A stretch of 32,417 nucleotides of DNA, from positions 1 through 32,417 of the forward strand of contig JBPYEZ010000041.1 in the NCBI GenBank assembly GCA_051984395.1, written 5' to 3'. The position numbers and the translations under genes were made by a program. Below the pieces are notes generated by a model that made no database searches, was not told the DNA's origin, and saw only the letters and a program-made list of their open reading frames with translations. Below, in pieces: positions 7,736-15,454 of the stretch. Numbering within the stretch: the stretch's first letter is position 1; each line of letters opens with the position of its first letter. The DNA comes from AC-9 sp051984395 (lineage in GTDB: Bacteria > Actinomycetota > Acidimicrobiia > Acidimicrobiales > AC-9).

Positions 7736-8917
7736 TCAGAAGTTCTTGGGCAGGCCGAGCTTGCGGCGGGCGATGATGTTCTTCTGGATCTCCGAGGCGC
7801 CGCCGCCGATGGTGTCGATCACCGTGTAGCGGTAGGTCGACTCCGCCCGGCCCTCCATCGGCGCGTCCTCGGTGTGCACCCGCAGCTGGGTCCCTGGACC
7901 GCCGATGTCCATTGACGCGTTCGCCAGCCGCTTGGAGAGCTCGGTGGCGAACAACTTGTACTCCGACGCCTCGGTGGTCGGAGGCGGCCCCCCTTTCGTC
8001 GACTTGGCCACGAAGCGCAGCCCCAGCACCCGCGCCACCTCGCACTCGGTGGCGAGGCGGGCGATCTCGTGACGAACCAGCGGATCGTCGGCGAGGCGCT
8101 CGCCGTCGCGTGTCTCGGTCGCCACGTACTCGCGCAGCAGGTCCATCCGCTGCTCGATGGGCGAGAAGGTGAACATGGTGAACCGCTCGAGGTCCAGCGC
8201 CTCGGAGATGTACTGGAAGCCCCGGTTGACCTCGCCGACCACGTAGTCGTCCGACACCCAGACATCGTCGAAGAACACGTCGTTGGTCCGCTCGTCGCCC
8301 ATCGTCCAGATGCCGTTGATGGTGATGCCGGGCTGGTCGAGGGGAACGAGGAACAGGGTGATCCCGCGATGCTTCGGCGCGTCCGGATCGGTGCGGGCGC
8401 CCACCCAGTACCACTCGGCGAAGTGGGCCGAGGTGGTCCACGTCTTCTGGCCGTTCAACCGCCAACCGTCGCCGTCGCGCGTGGCTCGGAGCTTCATCGA
8501 GGCGGCGTCGGAGCCGGCGTCGGGCTCGCTGTAGCCCACGGCGAACTCGACCTCGTTGCGCAGGATCTTGGGCAGGAACTCCTTCTTCAGCCGGTCGCTC
8601 CCGTGGGCCAGGATCGTCTTGCCGATGATCCCCACGCCCTTGCCGATCTGCGGGCCGCCCCGACGGGCCAGGGCCTCATTCAGGAGGTACTCGTACACGC
8701 CGTCGCTCTCCTGGCCTCCCCACTCCTTGGGCCAGGTGATCCCGAGCCAGCCGCGATCGCCGACCTTGCGCATGAACTCCCGCTTCTTCGGCGTGTCGAC
8801 GATCTGGGCCATGTTCTCCCTCGTCACGTCGAACACCTCGGGATCGTCGTTCTCGTCGAGAAAGCGCTCGACCTCGTCCCGGAAGGCGACCTGCTCGGGG
8901 GAGAGCTCGAAGTCCAA
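7736..8917 (-). CDS. acyl-CoA dehydrogenase, FadE alpha-type subunit
   Basis: Acyl-CoA dehydrogenase of 393 residues: N-terminal domain LDFELSPEQVAFRDE, FAD/substrate loop YSEPDAGSD, middle domain NGQKTWTTSAHFAEW, and C-terminal TIGGGASEIQKNIIARR. It resembles the FadE26/FadE29 class of steroid dehydrogenases, which act with a beta-type partner. The start is a TTG at 8917, preceded by AGGGAG about 7 bases upstream and set exactly at the family's first strand; the frame remains open upstream to 8965, but that segment is Gly/Arg-rich. It is the first gene of the lower operon, and the palindrome at 8968-8982 lies 51 bases upstream. Its likely partner is the dehydrogenase at 4383-5543. Confidence 0.93.
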   Translation of the reverse strand: MDFELSPEQVAFRDEVERFLDENDDPEVFDVTRENMAQIVDTPKKREFMRKVGDRGWLGITWPKEWGGQESDGVYEYLLNEALARRGGPQIGKGVGIIGKTILAHGSDRLKKEFLPKILRNEVEFAVGYSEPDAGSDAASMKLRATRDGDGWRLNGQKTWTTSAHFAEWYWVGARTDPDAPKHRGITLFLVPLDQPGITINGIWTMGDERTNDVFFDDVWVSDDYVVGEVNRGFQYISEALDLERFTMFTFSPIEQRMDLLREYVATETRDGERLADDPLVRHEIARLATECEVARVLGLRFVAKSTKGGPPPTTEASEYKLFATELSKRLANASMDIGGPGTQLRVHTEDAPMEGRAESTYRYTVIDTIGGGASEIQKNIIARRKLGLPKNF

Positions 8918-8967
8918 TGCGGCTCCCTGGGCGGGGTGGCGCCCGCCGGCGCCGGCGCCACGCAAAT

Positions 8968-8982
8968 CTGATACACCATCAG
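8968..8982 (-). promoter_or_regulatory. operator-like palindrome A (TGAT-N5-ATCA)
   Basis: The 15-base palindrome CTGATACACCATCAG has perfect 5-base arms around ACACC. It lies between the stop of one dehydrogenase gene (8984) and the start of the next (8917), so it would control an internal promoter of the minus-strand operon. On the minus strand a CAGATT hexamer overlaps its right part and could be the -10 element. The same design recurs at 14608-14620 and 22715-22727. The size and symmetry suit a TetR-type repressor; this is inference. Confidence 0.7.
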
Positions 8983-8983
8983 T

Positions 8984-10006
8984 TTAGGGCACGGGGAGGA
9001 CGGCTGCGCCCACCCGAGCCCGGTGCCAGGCGGCGTCGCCCCACGCCGCGGCCAGGGCCCAGCCCCGCTTCAGCCACAGCTGGAGGTCGTGCTCCCAGGT
9101 GTACCCGATGGCACCGTGGGTCTGGAGGGCGACGCGGCCCGCGAGTGTCGCCGCGTCGGAGGCGTAGGCCTTGGCCATGGACACGTCGAGCGCCCGCTCG
9201 GGCACGCCGCGGGCCACCGAGTAGGCGGCCCGGTAGACGACCGGGCGGGCCAGCTCCAACTGGAGCAGCGCGTCGGCGAGCATGTGCTTGACGGCCTGGA
9301 AGGCGCCGATCGGCTGGCCGAACTGCACCCGGTGGCGGGCGTGCTCGACCGCCAGGTTGACCAGTTGCTGGGTCACACCGAGCAGCTGGGCCGCCGTCGC
9401 CAGGGCGCCGCGGTCGAAGGCGGACTCGATCGCCGCCGCCGCCAACTCGCCGTCGGCCAGCAGCGTGCCCGGCGCCGGCTCCCATGCGACGGTGGCGAGC
9501 CGCCGGGCACCGTCGAGCGCGGGCTGGCGCACCAGCGTCACGTGCTCCCGCGACACGGCGTGCACCTGGTCGCCCCGCTGGAGCAGGAGCAGGTCGGCGG
9601 ACTCGGCATGGTCCACGAACGGAAGCCCCGCCAGGCCGACGGCGAGCACCGCCCGTCCCGCGGCCACCGGCCCCAGCCACCGCTCGCGGACGTCGTCGGG
9701 GCCGACCTCGTCCAGCATCGGCGCGCCCACCGCCGTGGTGGCCACGATCGGCTCGGGCATGCCCGCCCGGCCCGACTCCTCGAGCACGGGGACGAGGGAC
9801 AGCTCGTCCATCCCGAGCCCGCCGTGACGCTCGGACACGGTGAGCCCGGTGACCCCGAGCGCGGCCAGCTTCGTCCAGCGCCCGGCCGACCATCCCGTGG
9901 CGCTGGTCCACGCCGTCCGGAGATCGGCCGGGGTGCACTCCTTCTCGAGGAACTCCCGCACGGCCGCCTGAAAGAGGAGCTGGTCCTCGGTGAAGGCAAA
10001 CCGCAT
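8984..10006 (-). CDS. acyl-CoA dehydrogenase, FadE beta-type subunit
   Basis: Short acyl-CoA dehydrogenase of 340 residues, beginning MRFAFTEDQLLFQAAVREF. The C-terminal domain carries HRVQFGQPIGAFQAVKHMLAD and HGAIGYTWEHDLQLWLKR, typical of the beta-type partner subunits (FadE28/FadE32-like) in steroid and HIP oxidation. The middle domain is reduced compared with full-length FadE proteins. The ATG at 10006 shares one base with the TGA of the upstream dehydrogenase (TGATG), and a GTG one codon earlier is also possible. Together with the product of 10006-11169 it probably forms an FAD-containing alpha2-beta2 enzyme acting on ring C/D-derived acyl-CoA, because both lie directly after ipdC. Confidence 0.92.
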   Translation of the reverse strand: MRFAFTEDQLLFQAAVREFLEKECTPADLRTAWTSATGWSAGRWTKLAALGVTGLTVSERHGGLGMDELSLVPVLEESGRAGMPEPIVATTAVGAPMLDEVGPDDVRERWLGPVAAGRAVLAVGLAGLPFVDHAESADLLLLQRGDQVHAVSREHVTLVRQPALDGARRLATVAWEPAPGTLLADGELAAAAIESAFDRGALATAAQLLGVTQQLVNLAVEHARHRVQFGQPIGAFQAVKHMLADALLQLELARPVVYRAAYSVARGVPERALDVSMAKAYASDAATLAGRVALQTHGAIGYTWEHDLQLWLKRGWALAAAWGDAAWHRARVGAAVLPVP

Positions 10007-11169
10007 CACGTGCTCCGGGGAAGCGACAGCACCCGGTCGGCCACGACATTGCGCTGGATCTCGTTGGTGCCGGCGTAGATCGGTCCGGCCAGGGCGAAGA
10101 GAAAGCCGTCGAGCCACCGGCCGCCGTCCACCGCGGCCGGAGCGTCGCCGACGAGCTCGCCGGTGGAACCGAGCAGGCGCAGCGCCGTCTCGTGCAGGCG
10201 GAGATCCATCTCCGACCACCACAGCTTGTTGAGGCTGGCCTCGGGCCCGATGGATTCCCCGTCGATGATGCGCGACACCGTCCAGTAGGTGTGCAGCCGG
10301 TAGGCCTCGGCATCCATCCAGCCCCGCACCACCTCGTCGCGAAGCCCCGGATCGACGACGCTCCCCACCCGGCCGTACAGCTCGACGAGCCGCCGGGCCG
10401 TCTCGCTGTACCGGGCCGGGCTGCGCAGGCTGAGACCCCGCTCGAACCCAGCCGCAGCCATGGCCACCGCCCAGCCGCGGTCCTGCTCCCCGACGACGTT
10501 GTCGGCCGGGACACGGACACCCTCGAGGAAGACCTCGGCGAAACCGGTCTCGCCGTCGAGCTGGGCGATCGGACGGACGGTCACCCCGTCGGCGTCCATC
10601 GGCACCAGGATGAAGGTGAGCCCTCGGTGACGCTCTGCCGCGGGGTCGGTCCGGAACAGCCCGAACATCCAGTCGGCGAACGCGCCGCGGGAGCACCACG
10701 TTTTCTGGCCGTCCAGCACGTAGTCGTCGCCGTCGCGCACGGCGCGGCTGCGGATGGCGGCCAGGTCGCTCCCGGCGTCGGGCTCGGACCATCCCTGGCA
10801 CCAGATCTCGTCGCCCGCGGCCATGGCGGGCAGGAAGCGGGCCTTCTGGGCGTCGGTCCCCGTCTCCATGAGGGTCGGCCCGAGCAGGAAGATCCCGTTC
10901 TGGTTCACCCGTCCCGGTGCACCGGCCCGGTAGTACTCCTCCTCGAACACGAGCCACTCGACGAGGTTGGCGCCCCGGCCTCCGAGCTCGACCGGCCACG
11001 ACACCGCCGACCACCGCCCCTCGTGCAGGCGCCGCTCCCAGCCCCGGTGCTGCTCGAAGCCCTCGGCCGTGTCCATCGATGCCAGCGGGTCGGCGGGCAC
11101 GTTCGCAGCCAGCCACGACCGGGCCTCGCTGCGCAGCTCCTCCTCGTGGGGCGTGAACTCGAGATCCAT
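10006..11169 (-). CDS. acyl-CoA dehydrogenase, FadE alpha-type subunit
   Basis: Acyl-CoA dehydrogenase of 387 residues: N-terminal MDLEFTPHEEELRSEARSW, substrate loop WSEPDAGSD, NGQKTW-like segment DGQKTWCSRGAFADW, and the FAD-binding end AGTNEIQRNVVADRVLSLPR. It is the full-length, alpha-type member of a heteromeric steroid-type dehydrogenase. It follows ipdC by 7 bases and overlaps the beta-type gene by one base, so the pair is made from one message. In Mycobacterium tuberculosis the HIP regulon holds FadE30 to FadE33 next to ipdAB, and this pair is the likely counterpart of one of those sets. One-to-one orthology with a named FadE cannot be claimed without a tree. Confidence 0.94.
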   Translation of the reverse strand: MDLEFTPHEEELRSEARSWLAANVPADPLASMDTAEGFEQHRGWERRLHEGRWSAVSWPVELGGRGANLVEWLVFEEEYYRAGAPGRVNQNGIFLLGPTLMETGTDAQKARFLPAMAAGDEIWCQGWSEPDAGSDLAAIRSRAVRDGDDYVLDGQKTWCSRGAFADWMFGLFRTDPAAERHRGLTFILVPMDADGVTVRPIAQLDGETGFAEVFLEGVRVPADNVVGEQDRGWAVAMAAAGFERGLSLRSPARYSETARRLVELYGRVGSVVDPGLRDEVVRGWMDAEAYRLHTYWTVSRIIDGESIGPEASLNKLWWSEMDLRLHETALRLLGSTGELVGDAPAAVDGGRWLDGFLFALAGPIYAGTNEIQRNVVADRVLSLPRST

Positions 11170-11176
11170 TCCCGCC

Positions 11177-12232
11177 CTACCTCTGCAGTCGGGCCAGGGT
11201 TTCCTCGGCCTGGCGCACGATGCCGCTGACGACGTCCTCCACCGCCGGCAGCTCGTCGATGACCCCGACCACCTGGCCCGTCGGCAGGATGCCCACCTCG
11301 GGCCGCCCGTCGACCATGGCCGCCCTCGTCATCATCGGGGCATTGGCCGCCATCACCATCTGGCCCCAGGTGAGGCCCTGGCGCCTCTTCATCGCCAGCC
11401 CCTCGGCCAACAGGTCGCGCAACGAGGTGTCGGTGAGCTTGCGGAAGGCGAAGGCGTTGCGGGCGGCGCGGGGAAGCGCGGTCAGCCGTCCCGACCGCTC
11501 CAGCGAGTCCACCACGTCCGTGCGGATGACCCGCTGGGGCAGTCCGTCGATGTGGCGCGACACCACGGTGTCGGTGACCGACTTCTGGAGGTAGATCCCC
11601 TTCACGCTGTCGGGCACCGTGCTCTCCCTGGTGAGCAGGAAGCGCGTGCCCATGGCCACCCCCGCGGCCCCGTACGCGAGCGCCGCCACCAGTCCCCTGC
11701 CGTCGAAGAACCCACCGGCGGCCACGACCGGCACGTCGACGGCGTCCACCACCTGGGGCAGGAGGAGGGAGGTTGGCACCTGGCCGGTGTGGCCGCCGCC
11801 CTCCATGCCCTGGGCGATGAGGGCATCGGCGCCCCATTCGACGACCTTCTCGGCGTGACGGCGGGCGCCGATCGTCGGCATGTTCACGATACCGTTGTCC
11901 CGCAGCCGGCGGATGAGGTCGGGGCGCGGGGCCTGGCCGTAGCTGGCCACCTTCACGCCCGACTTCACGATCAGCGCCACCCGAGCCTCCACGTCGGGCT
12001 GATCGGTCCGGAAGTTCACCCCGAAGGGTCGGTCCGTCCGCTCCTTCACCTCGTTGACCGCCCGCTCGAGCTGCTCGAGGGTCATGGTCCCGCCGGCGAG
12101 GATCCCCAGGGCGCCCGCCTGGCTGGAGGCGGCGGTCAGGCGCGGGCCCGACACCCACCCCATGCCCGTCTGCACGATCGGATGTCGGACGTCGAGCAGG
12201 TCGCAGAGGCGGGTGTGGAGCGCCCCCGTCAC
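11177..12232 (-). CDS. ipdC: IpdC-like flavin-dependent reductase (nitronate monooxygenase fold)
   Basis: Protein of 351 residues with the FMN-binding TIM barrel of the nitronate monooxygenase (2-nitropropane dioxygenase) family: VQTGMGWVSGPRLTAASS, GILAGGTM, AQGMEGGGHTG, VVAAGGFFDGRG and GAAGVAMGTRFLLTRES. Isolated, this would be called nitronate monooxygenase. Here it follows ipdA and ipdB, exactly as Rv3553 does in Mycobacterium tuberculosis, where IpdC is a FMN-dependent enzyme acting on 5-hydroxylated HIP-derived CoA thioesters in ring C/D breakdown. The GTG start overlaps the ipdB stop as GTGA. The name rests on fold plus synteny; biochemical proof is not in the sequence. Confidence 0.92.
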   Translation of the reverse strand: MTGALHTRLCDLLDVRHPIVQTGMGWVSGPRLTAASSQAGALGILAGGTMTLEQLERAVNEVKERTDRPFGVNFRTDQPDVEARVALIVKSGVKVASYGQAPRPDLIRRLRDNGIVNMPTIGARRHAEKVVEWGADALIAQGMEGGGHTGQVPTSLLLPQVVDAVDVPVVAAGGFFDGRGLVAALAYGAAGVAMGTRFLLTRESTVPDSVKGIYLQKSVTDTVVSRHIDGLPQRVIRTDVVDSLERSGRLTALPRAARNAFAFRKLTDTSLRDLLAEGLAMKRRQGLTWGQMVMAANAPMMTRAAMVDGRPEVGILPTGQVVGVIDELPAVEDVVSGIVRQAEETLARLQR

Positions 12233-12990
12233 TTCACCTCACTCCTCCGCAGGCCCGTCGGGTCGAGCACGTCGCGCACGAGGTGCAGCTCGTCCGCGGT
12301 GGGCCGCCGGGTCGCGGCGACGTCGCCGGGGATGTCGATCGGGAACCCGGTGGCCTCGACGACCTCGTCGACCGTCACCCCGGGATGCACCGACCGCAGG
12401 CGCATGGCGTGATCGGCCGTGGCGAAGTCGAGCACGGCCTTGTTGGTCACCACCACCCGGATCTCGTGGAAGCGGGAGGCCGACGCCCCCGTCTCGGCGG
12501 CGCGCCGGTAGCCGACACCCGACACCACGTCGACCTGCTCGACGAAGGCGCGCCGCGAGTGGTTCGGCACCCAGTAGCTGGTGGGGTGGTTGACCGTGTT
12601 GCCCGGCGCTCCCCGGACGCCGAGCAGCTGCGCCTTCGGTCGGTGCCAGTCGCCAATGCAGGCGATGTTCTGGTTGCCGTACCGGTCGATCTGGGTCGCG
12701 CCCATCATCACGTGGCGCCGGCCGGCCCACAGGAGGTCGAACACCGACCGGTACGGCAGCCACCCCTCGACCACCTTCCCGTCGGGCGGTCCGCCCACCG
12801 GCAGCGGGTTGGCCACGAGGTACGCCTCCCCGTCGGTGAGCAGGAGGTCGGGCTCGAAGGTGGCCTTGGCCAGCCGGGCGCCGATCGTCGGCACCACACC
12901 GATGGGGCTGGCCAGGACCTCGCCGTCGCCGCGCCAGGCCTCGGCGCAGGCCACCACGCAGATCTCGTCGAGCGTCGCGTCAGCCGTCAC
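12229..12990 (-). CDS. ipdB: IpdB, beta subunit of COCHEA-CoA hydrolase
   Basis: Protein of 253 residues of the class I CoA-transferase beta type: TADATLDEICVVACAEAW, then GARLAKATFEPDLLLTDGEAYLVANPLPVG, the conserved MMGATQIDRYGNQN, and TNKAVLDFATADHAM. With IpdA it should form the heteromer that hydrolytically opens the last steroid ring (ring C; COCHEA-CoA to MOODA-CoA) rather than transferring CoA. The GTG at 12990 is chosen since it overlaps the ipdA stop as GTGA; the frame runs open to 13062. Downstream ipdC overlaps in the same way. The match to the Rv3552 type and the gene order echA20-ipdA-ipdB-ipdC make the assignment strong. Confidence 0.94.
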   Translation of the reverse strand: MTADATLDEICVVACAEAWRGDGEVLASPIGVVPTIGARLAKATFEPDLLLTDGEAYLVANPLPVGGPPDGKVVEGWLPYRSVFDLLWAGRRHVMMGATQIDRYGNQNIACIGDWHRPKAQLLGVRGAPGNTVNHPTSYWVPNHSRRAFVEQVDVVSGVGYRRAAETGASASRFHEIRVVVTNKAVLDFATADHAMRLRSVHPGVTVDEVVEATGFPIDIPGDVAATRRPTADELHLVRDVLDPTGLRRSEVK

Positions 12991-13835
12991 GACGACCGCA
13001 CGCGCTGCTGGTAGTCGGCCTCGCTGGGAAGCTCGAGGTACGTGCGCCGGAAGGTCGCCCACGCCTCGGGATCGCCGGCCGCGGTGGCGTACTCACGCTG
13101 GAGATCCTCGTCACGCTCGTAGTCGGGATCGCACGAGGTGAAGTGGGCGCCATGGGGGGCCTCCACCACGCCGTCGGTCATCATCCTGTTGATCCGGAGG
13201 GACTGCACGGGCCCCTCCTTCAGAAGGTCCTCGGTGGGAACGACGCGCTCACAGGACAGGAACCGACGGCGAGCGGCCATGCAGAAGAGGTCGTCGAAAT
13301 AGGGGTCGGGTCCGAGGAACTGCCCGTTCCCACCTGCGTCGGCGCGGTTCATGTGGACCAGGGCCACGTCGAGCGGCAGCGCCGGCATGGCGACCACCTC
13401 CTCACCGTCGTAGGGCGAAGTGACGGTGGCCAGCTCGGGGTTGATCCGCATCACGTCGGAGCCGAGCCCGGCGCGGGTCGGCAGGAACGGAAGGCGCAAC
13501 GCCGCCGCGTACAGCCCCCACTGCAGCATGCCCTCGTCGAGCTCCATGGCCTCGACGGCGCCGGTCTGGCGGGCCGCTCGGAAGTGCGGCTCGAGCGGGA
13601 TCGAGTCGAGCGAGACGAACCCGTAGACGACCTTGCGCACCTTGCCGGCCGCGCACAGCAGGCCGACATCCGGCCCGCCGTAGGACACGAGGGTCAGGTC
13701 CTTCACCGCCGAGCGCAGGATGGCCCGCACCAGCGACATCGGCTTGCGCCTCGATCCCCACCCGCCGATGCCCACCGTCATCCCGTCGGACAGCTCGGCG
13801 ACGACCTCGTCCTCCGTGGTGCGCTTGTCAGCCAC
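12987..13835 (-). CDS. ipdA: IpdA, alpha subunit of COCHEA-CoA hydrolase
   Basis: Protein of 282 residues, class I CoA-transferase alpha fold, that runs in parallel with mycobacterial IpdA (Rv3551): DGMTVGIGGWGSRRKPMSLV, SYGGPDVGLLCAAGKV, YGFVSLDSIPLEPHF, ELDEGMLQWGLYAAALRLPF, GPDPYFDDLFCMAARRRFLS. The acidic residue of the DEG motif (E101) is the likely counterpart of the catalytic glutamate reported for IpdA; I give this from memory. The GTG at 13835 overlaps the end of echA20 by 8 bases; the frame stays open to 14030 but encodes Ser/Thr/Arg-rich shadow sequence. It works with IpdB in C-C bond hydrolysis late in ring C/D degradation. Confidence 0.95.
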   Translation of the reverse strand: MADKRTTEDEVVAELSDGMTVGIGGWGSRRKPMSLVRAILRSAVKDLTLVSYGGPDVGLLCAAGKVRKVVYGFVSLDSIPLEPHFRAARQTGAVEAMELDEGMLQWGLYAAALRLPFLPTRAGLGSDVMRINPELATVTSPYDGEEVVAMPALPLDVALVHMNRADAGGNGQFLGPDPYFDDLFCMAARRRFLSCERVVPTEDLLKEGPVQSLRINRMMTDGVVEAPHGAHFTSCDPDYERDEDLQREYATAAGDPEAWATFRRTYLELPSEADYQQRVRSS

Positions 13836-14595
13836 GGGTCCCGCGGTCGTCCTTGTCGATGAAGGCCTGACGGGCCTCGTCGGACACCTCCGACAGGTTG
13901 AGCTCGAAGGTGAAGCCCTGCTCGAAGCGGTAGCTGCGCTTGACGTCGACGGGATCGATCCCGTTGAGGGATTCCTTGGCCCGCCGGATGACGGTGGGGT
14001 CCTTCGCCGCGATCTGGGCGGCCACGTCACGAGCGGCGGCGCGCAGCTCGCCCGGTTGGACGACGCGCAGCACCGAGCCGAAATAGTGCAGCTCCTCGGC
14101 GGTGGCTGTGGCGCTGGTGTACATCATGGCCCTCATCTTGTGCTGGGGCACCAGCCGCGCCAGATGCGTGGCTGCCCCGAGGGCGCCGCGGTCCACCTCG
14201 GGCAGGCCGAAGGTCGCGTCGGTGGACGCGACGATGACGTCAGAGTTGCCGACGATCCCGATTCCCCCGCCCAGGCAGAACCCCTGCACAGCCGAGATGA
14301 CGGGCACCTCGCACTCGTAGACGGCGGCGAACGCCGCCGCGCAGCCCCGGTTCACTCCGACGAGGGCGGCGTTGCCCTCGCGCTGGATCTCCTTGATGTC
14401 CACCCCCGCGCAGAATCCCCGGCCCTCGGCGGCCACGATCACCACCCGGACGGCTTCCCGGGCGCCGAGGCCCCGAACCGCGTCGGCCAGGCCGAACCAG
14501 CTCTTCACGTCGAGGGCGTTGACCGGTGGGACGTCGATGACGACCTCGGCCACCCCGTCGGCACCGCCGTCGACCATGCCGTGCGAGATGCCCAT
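13828..14595 (-). CDS. echA20: EchA20, ring D-opening crotonase-fold CoA hydrolase
   Basis: Crotonase-fold protein of 255 residues. The oxyanion-hole region is GFCLGGGIGIVGNSD (G111) and LPEVDRGALGAATHLARLVP keeps E133. The place of the first crotonase glutamate is Gly. Both features, and the C-terminal SYRFEQGFTFELNLS, match EchA20 of Mycobacterium tuberculosis (Rv3550), which hydrolyses a beta-diketone CoA thioester and so opens ring D in the HIP pathway. It heads a six-gene minus-strand operon (echA20-ipdA-ipdB-ipdC and two acyl-CoA dehydrogenases). No ribosome binding site precedes the ATG at 14595; a CAGAAT hexamer 8 bases upstream suggests a leaderless message, with palindrome B overlapping that promoter. 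Confidence 0.95.
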   Translation of the reverse strand: MGISHGMVDGGADGVAEVVIDVPPVNALDVKSWFGLADAVRGLGAREAVRVVIVAAEGRGFCAGVDIKEIQREGNAALVGVNRGCAAAFAAVYECEVPVISAVQGFCLGGGIGIVGNSDVIVASTDATFGLPEVDRGALGAATHLARLVPQHKMRAMMYTSATATAEELHYFGSVLRVVQPGELRAAARDVAAQIAAKDPTVIRRAKESLNGIDPVDVKRSYRFEQGFTFELNLSEVSDEARQAFIDKDDRGTRG

Positions 14596-14607
14596 GGGTT
14601 AGGATTC

Positions 14608-14620
14608 TGACACACCGTCA
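14608..14620. promoter_or_regulatory. operator-like palindrome B (TGAC-N5-GTCA) in divergent promoter
   Basis: The palindrome TGACACACCGTCA lies in the 53-base gap between echA20 (minus strand) and the gene at 14649 (plus strand). It shares the ACACC spacer with palindrome A and the arms with palindrome C. On the plus strand TAGGAT (14600-14605), and on the minus strand CAGAAT, flank or overlap it, so one bound repressor could shut both promoters. The site was found by eye; no protein is known for it. Confidence 0.72.
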
Positions 14621-14648
14621 CGTGGCTGGACGAAGGGGCGCCGAGGGG

Positions 14649-15437
14649 ATGAGGGAGTACCCGATCCGGGTGGGGAGCATGCTGTTCACGCTGGTGGACC
14701 CCCATCGCGGCCACGAGGTCGAGTACAACCGCTGGTACGAGCGGGACCACTTCTATGCCGGCTGCCTCATCGGACCCTGGCTGTTCTCGGGCCGCCGTTG
14801 GGTGGCCACCCGACCGCTCAAGGACCTGCGCTTCCCCGCCGACAGCCCGGTCGCCCACCCCGTGGACGCGGGCTCGTACCTGGCCGTCTACTGGGTGCTC
14901 GACGGCAAGCACGACAAGCACTTCGGCTGGGCCACCGATCAGGTGAAGTCGCTGTACGCCGAGGGCCGCGGCTTCGATCATCGCACGCACATCCACACCG
15001 CGCTGTACACCCATGACTGGCGCAGCTATCGCGACGACGACCCCGTGCCCCTGGAGCTGTCGCTCGACCACGACTTCGGCGGCCTGGTGGCCGTGAGCAT
15101 CGAGCGAGAGCACGGCGTGACGAAGGAGCAGGTCGACACGTGGTACGAGCGCGAGCTGCTGCCGTCGTGGCTGCCGGGCTCCCCCGTGGCGTCGGTGTCG
15201 TCGTGGTCGCCGGTGCCCCTGCGGGACGACGCACCGTCCTTCGTTCCCCGCGACGAGGGCGCCGACCGCAGGTCCATGCACCTCTATTTTCTCGACACCG
15301 ACCCGCGGCAGGCCTGGGACCGCTTCGTCGAGCTCGGCAAGGCCGTGTCGGGCAGCGGGCTCGCCCATGCCGCCCTGACGGCGCCGTTCATCCCCACGGT
15401 CGTCGGCACCGACACCTACGTCGACGAGCTCTGGTAG
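14649..15437 (+). CDS. conserved hypothetical, tandem dimeric alpha-beta barrel candidate
   Basis: Protein of 262 residues that I do not recognise as a named family. It seems to hold two related halves: residues about 10-125 contain VGSMLFTLVDPHRGHEVEYNRWY and later HIHTALY, and residues about 140-260 contain LVAVSIEREHGVTKEQVDTWYE and SMHLYFLDTD. Each half has a strand followed by a helix with NRWYERDH or DTWYEREL, as in EthD or antibiotic-monooxygenase-like ferredoxin folds. The N-terminal half has aromatic and basic residues (RWYERDHFYAG, GRRWVATRPLK). The ATG at 14649 has AAGGGG 10 bases upstream; a GTG at 14622 is possible. It heads the plus-strand genes opposite echA20, so a role in steroid catabolism is inferred from context only. 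Confidence 0.8.
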   Translation: MREYPIRVGSMLFTLVDPHRGHEVEYNRWYERDHFYAGCLIGPWLFSGRRWVATRPLKDLRFPADSPVAHPVDAGSYLAVYWVLDGKHDKHFGWATDQVKSLYAEGRGFDHRTHIHTALYTHDWRSYRDDDPVPLELSLDHDFGGLVAVSIEREHGVTKEQVDTWYERELLPSWLPGSPVASVSSWSPVPLRDDAPSFVPRDEGADRRSMHLYFLDTDPRQAWDRFVELGKAVSGSGLAHAALTAPFIPTVVGTDTYVDELW

Positions 15438-15454
15438 CTCAGCGGGACCGGGCG

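Noticed and set aside
8984..11116. 710-codon frame that could suggest a fused dehydrogenase
   Set aside because: Only the last 340 codons are dehydrogenase-like. The upstream part is out-of-frame shadow of the dehydrogenase at 10006-11169, so there is no fusion.
11177..12232. Nitronate monooxygenase as the literal function
   Set aside because: The fold matches, but the gene order echA20-ipdA-ipdB and the translational coupling point to IpdC; no nitroalkane genes are near.
12229..13835. Plain 3-oxoacid CoA-transferase (succinyl-CoA type) for the ipdA/ipdB pair
   Set aside because: Both subunits follow the IpdA/IpdB sequence pattern and flank echA20 and ipdC; the steroid-ring hydrolase assignment explains the context better.
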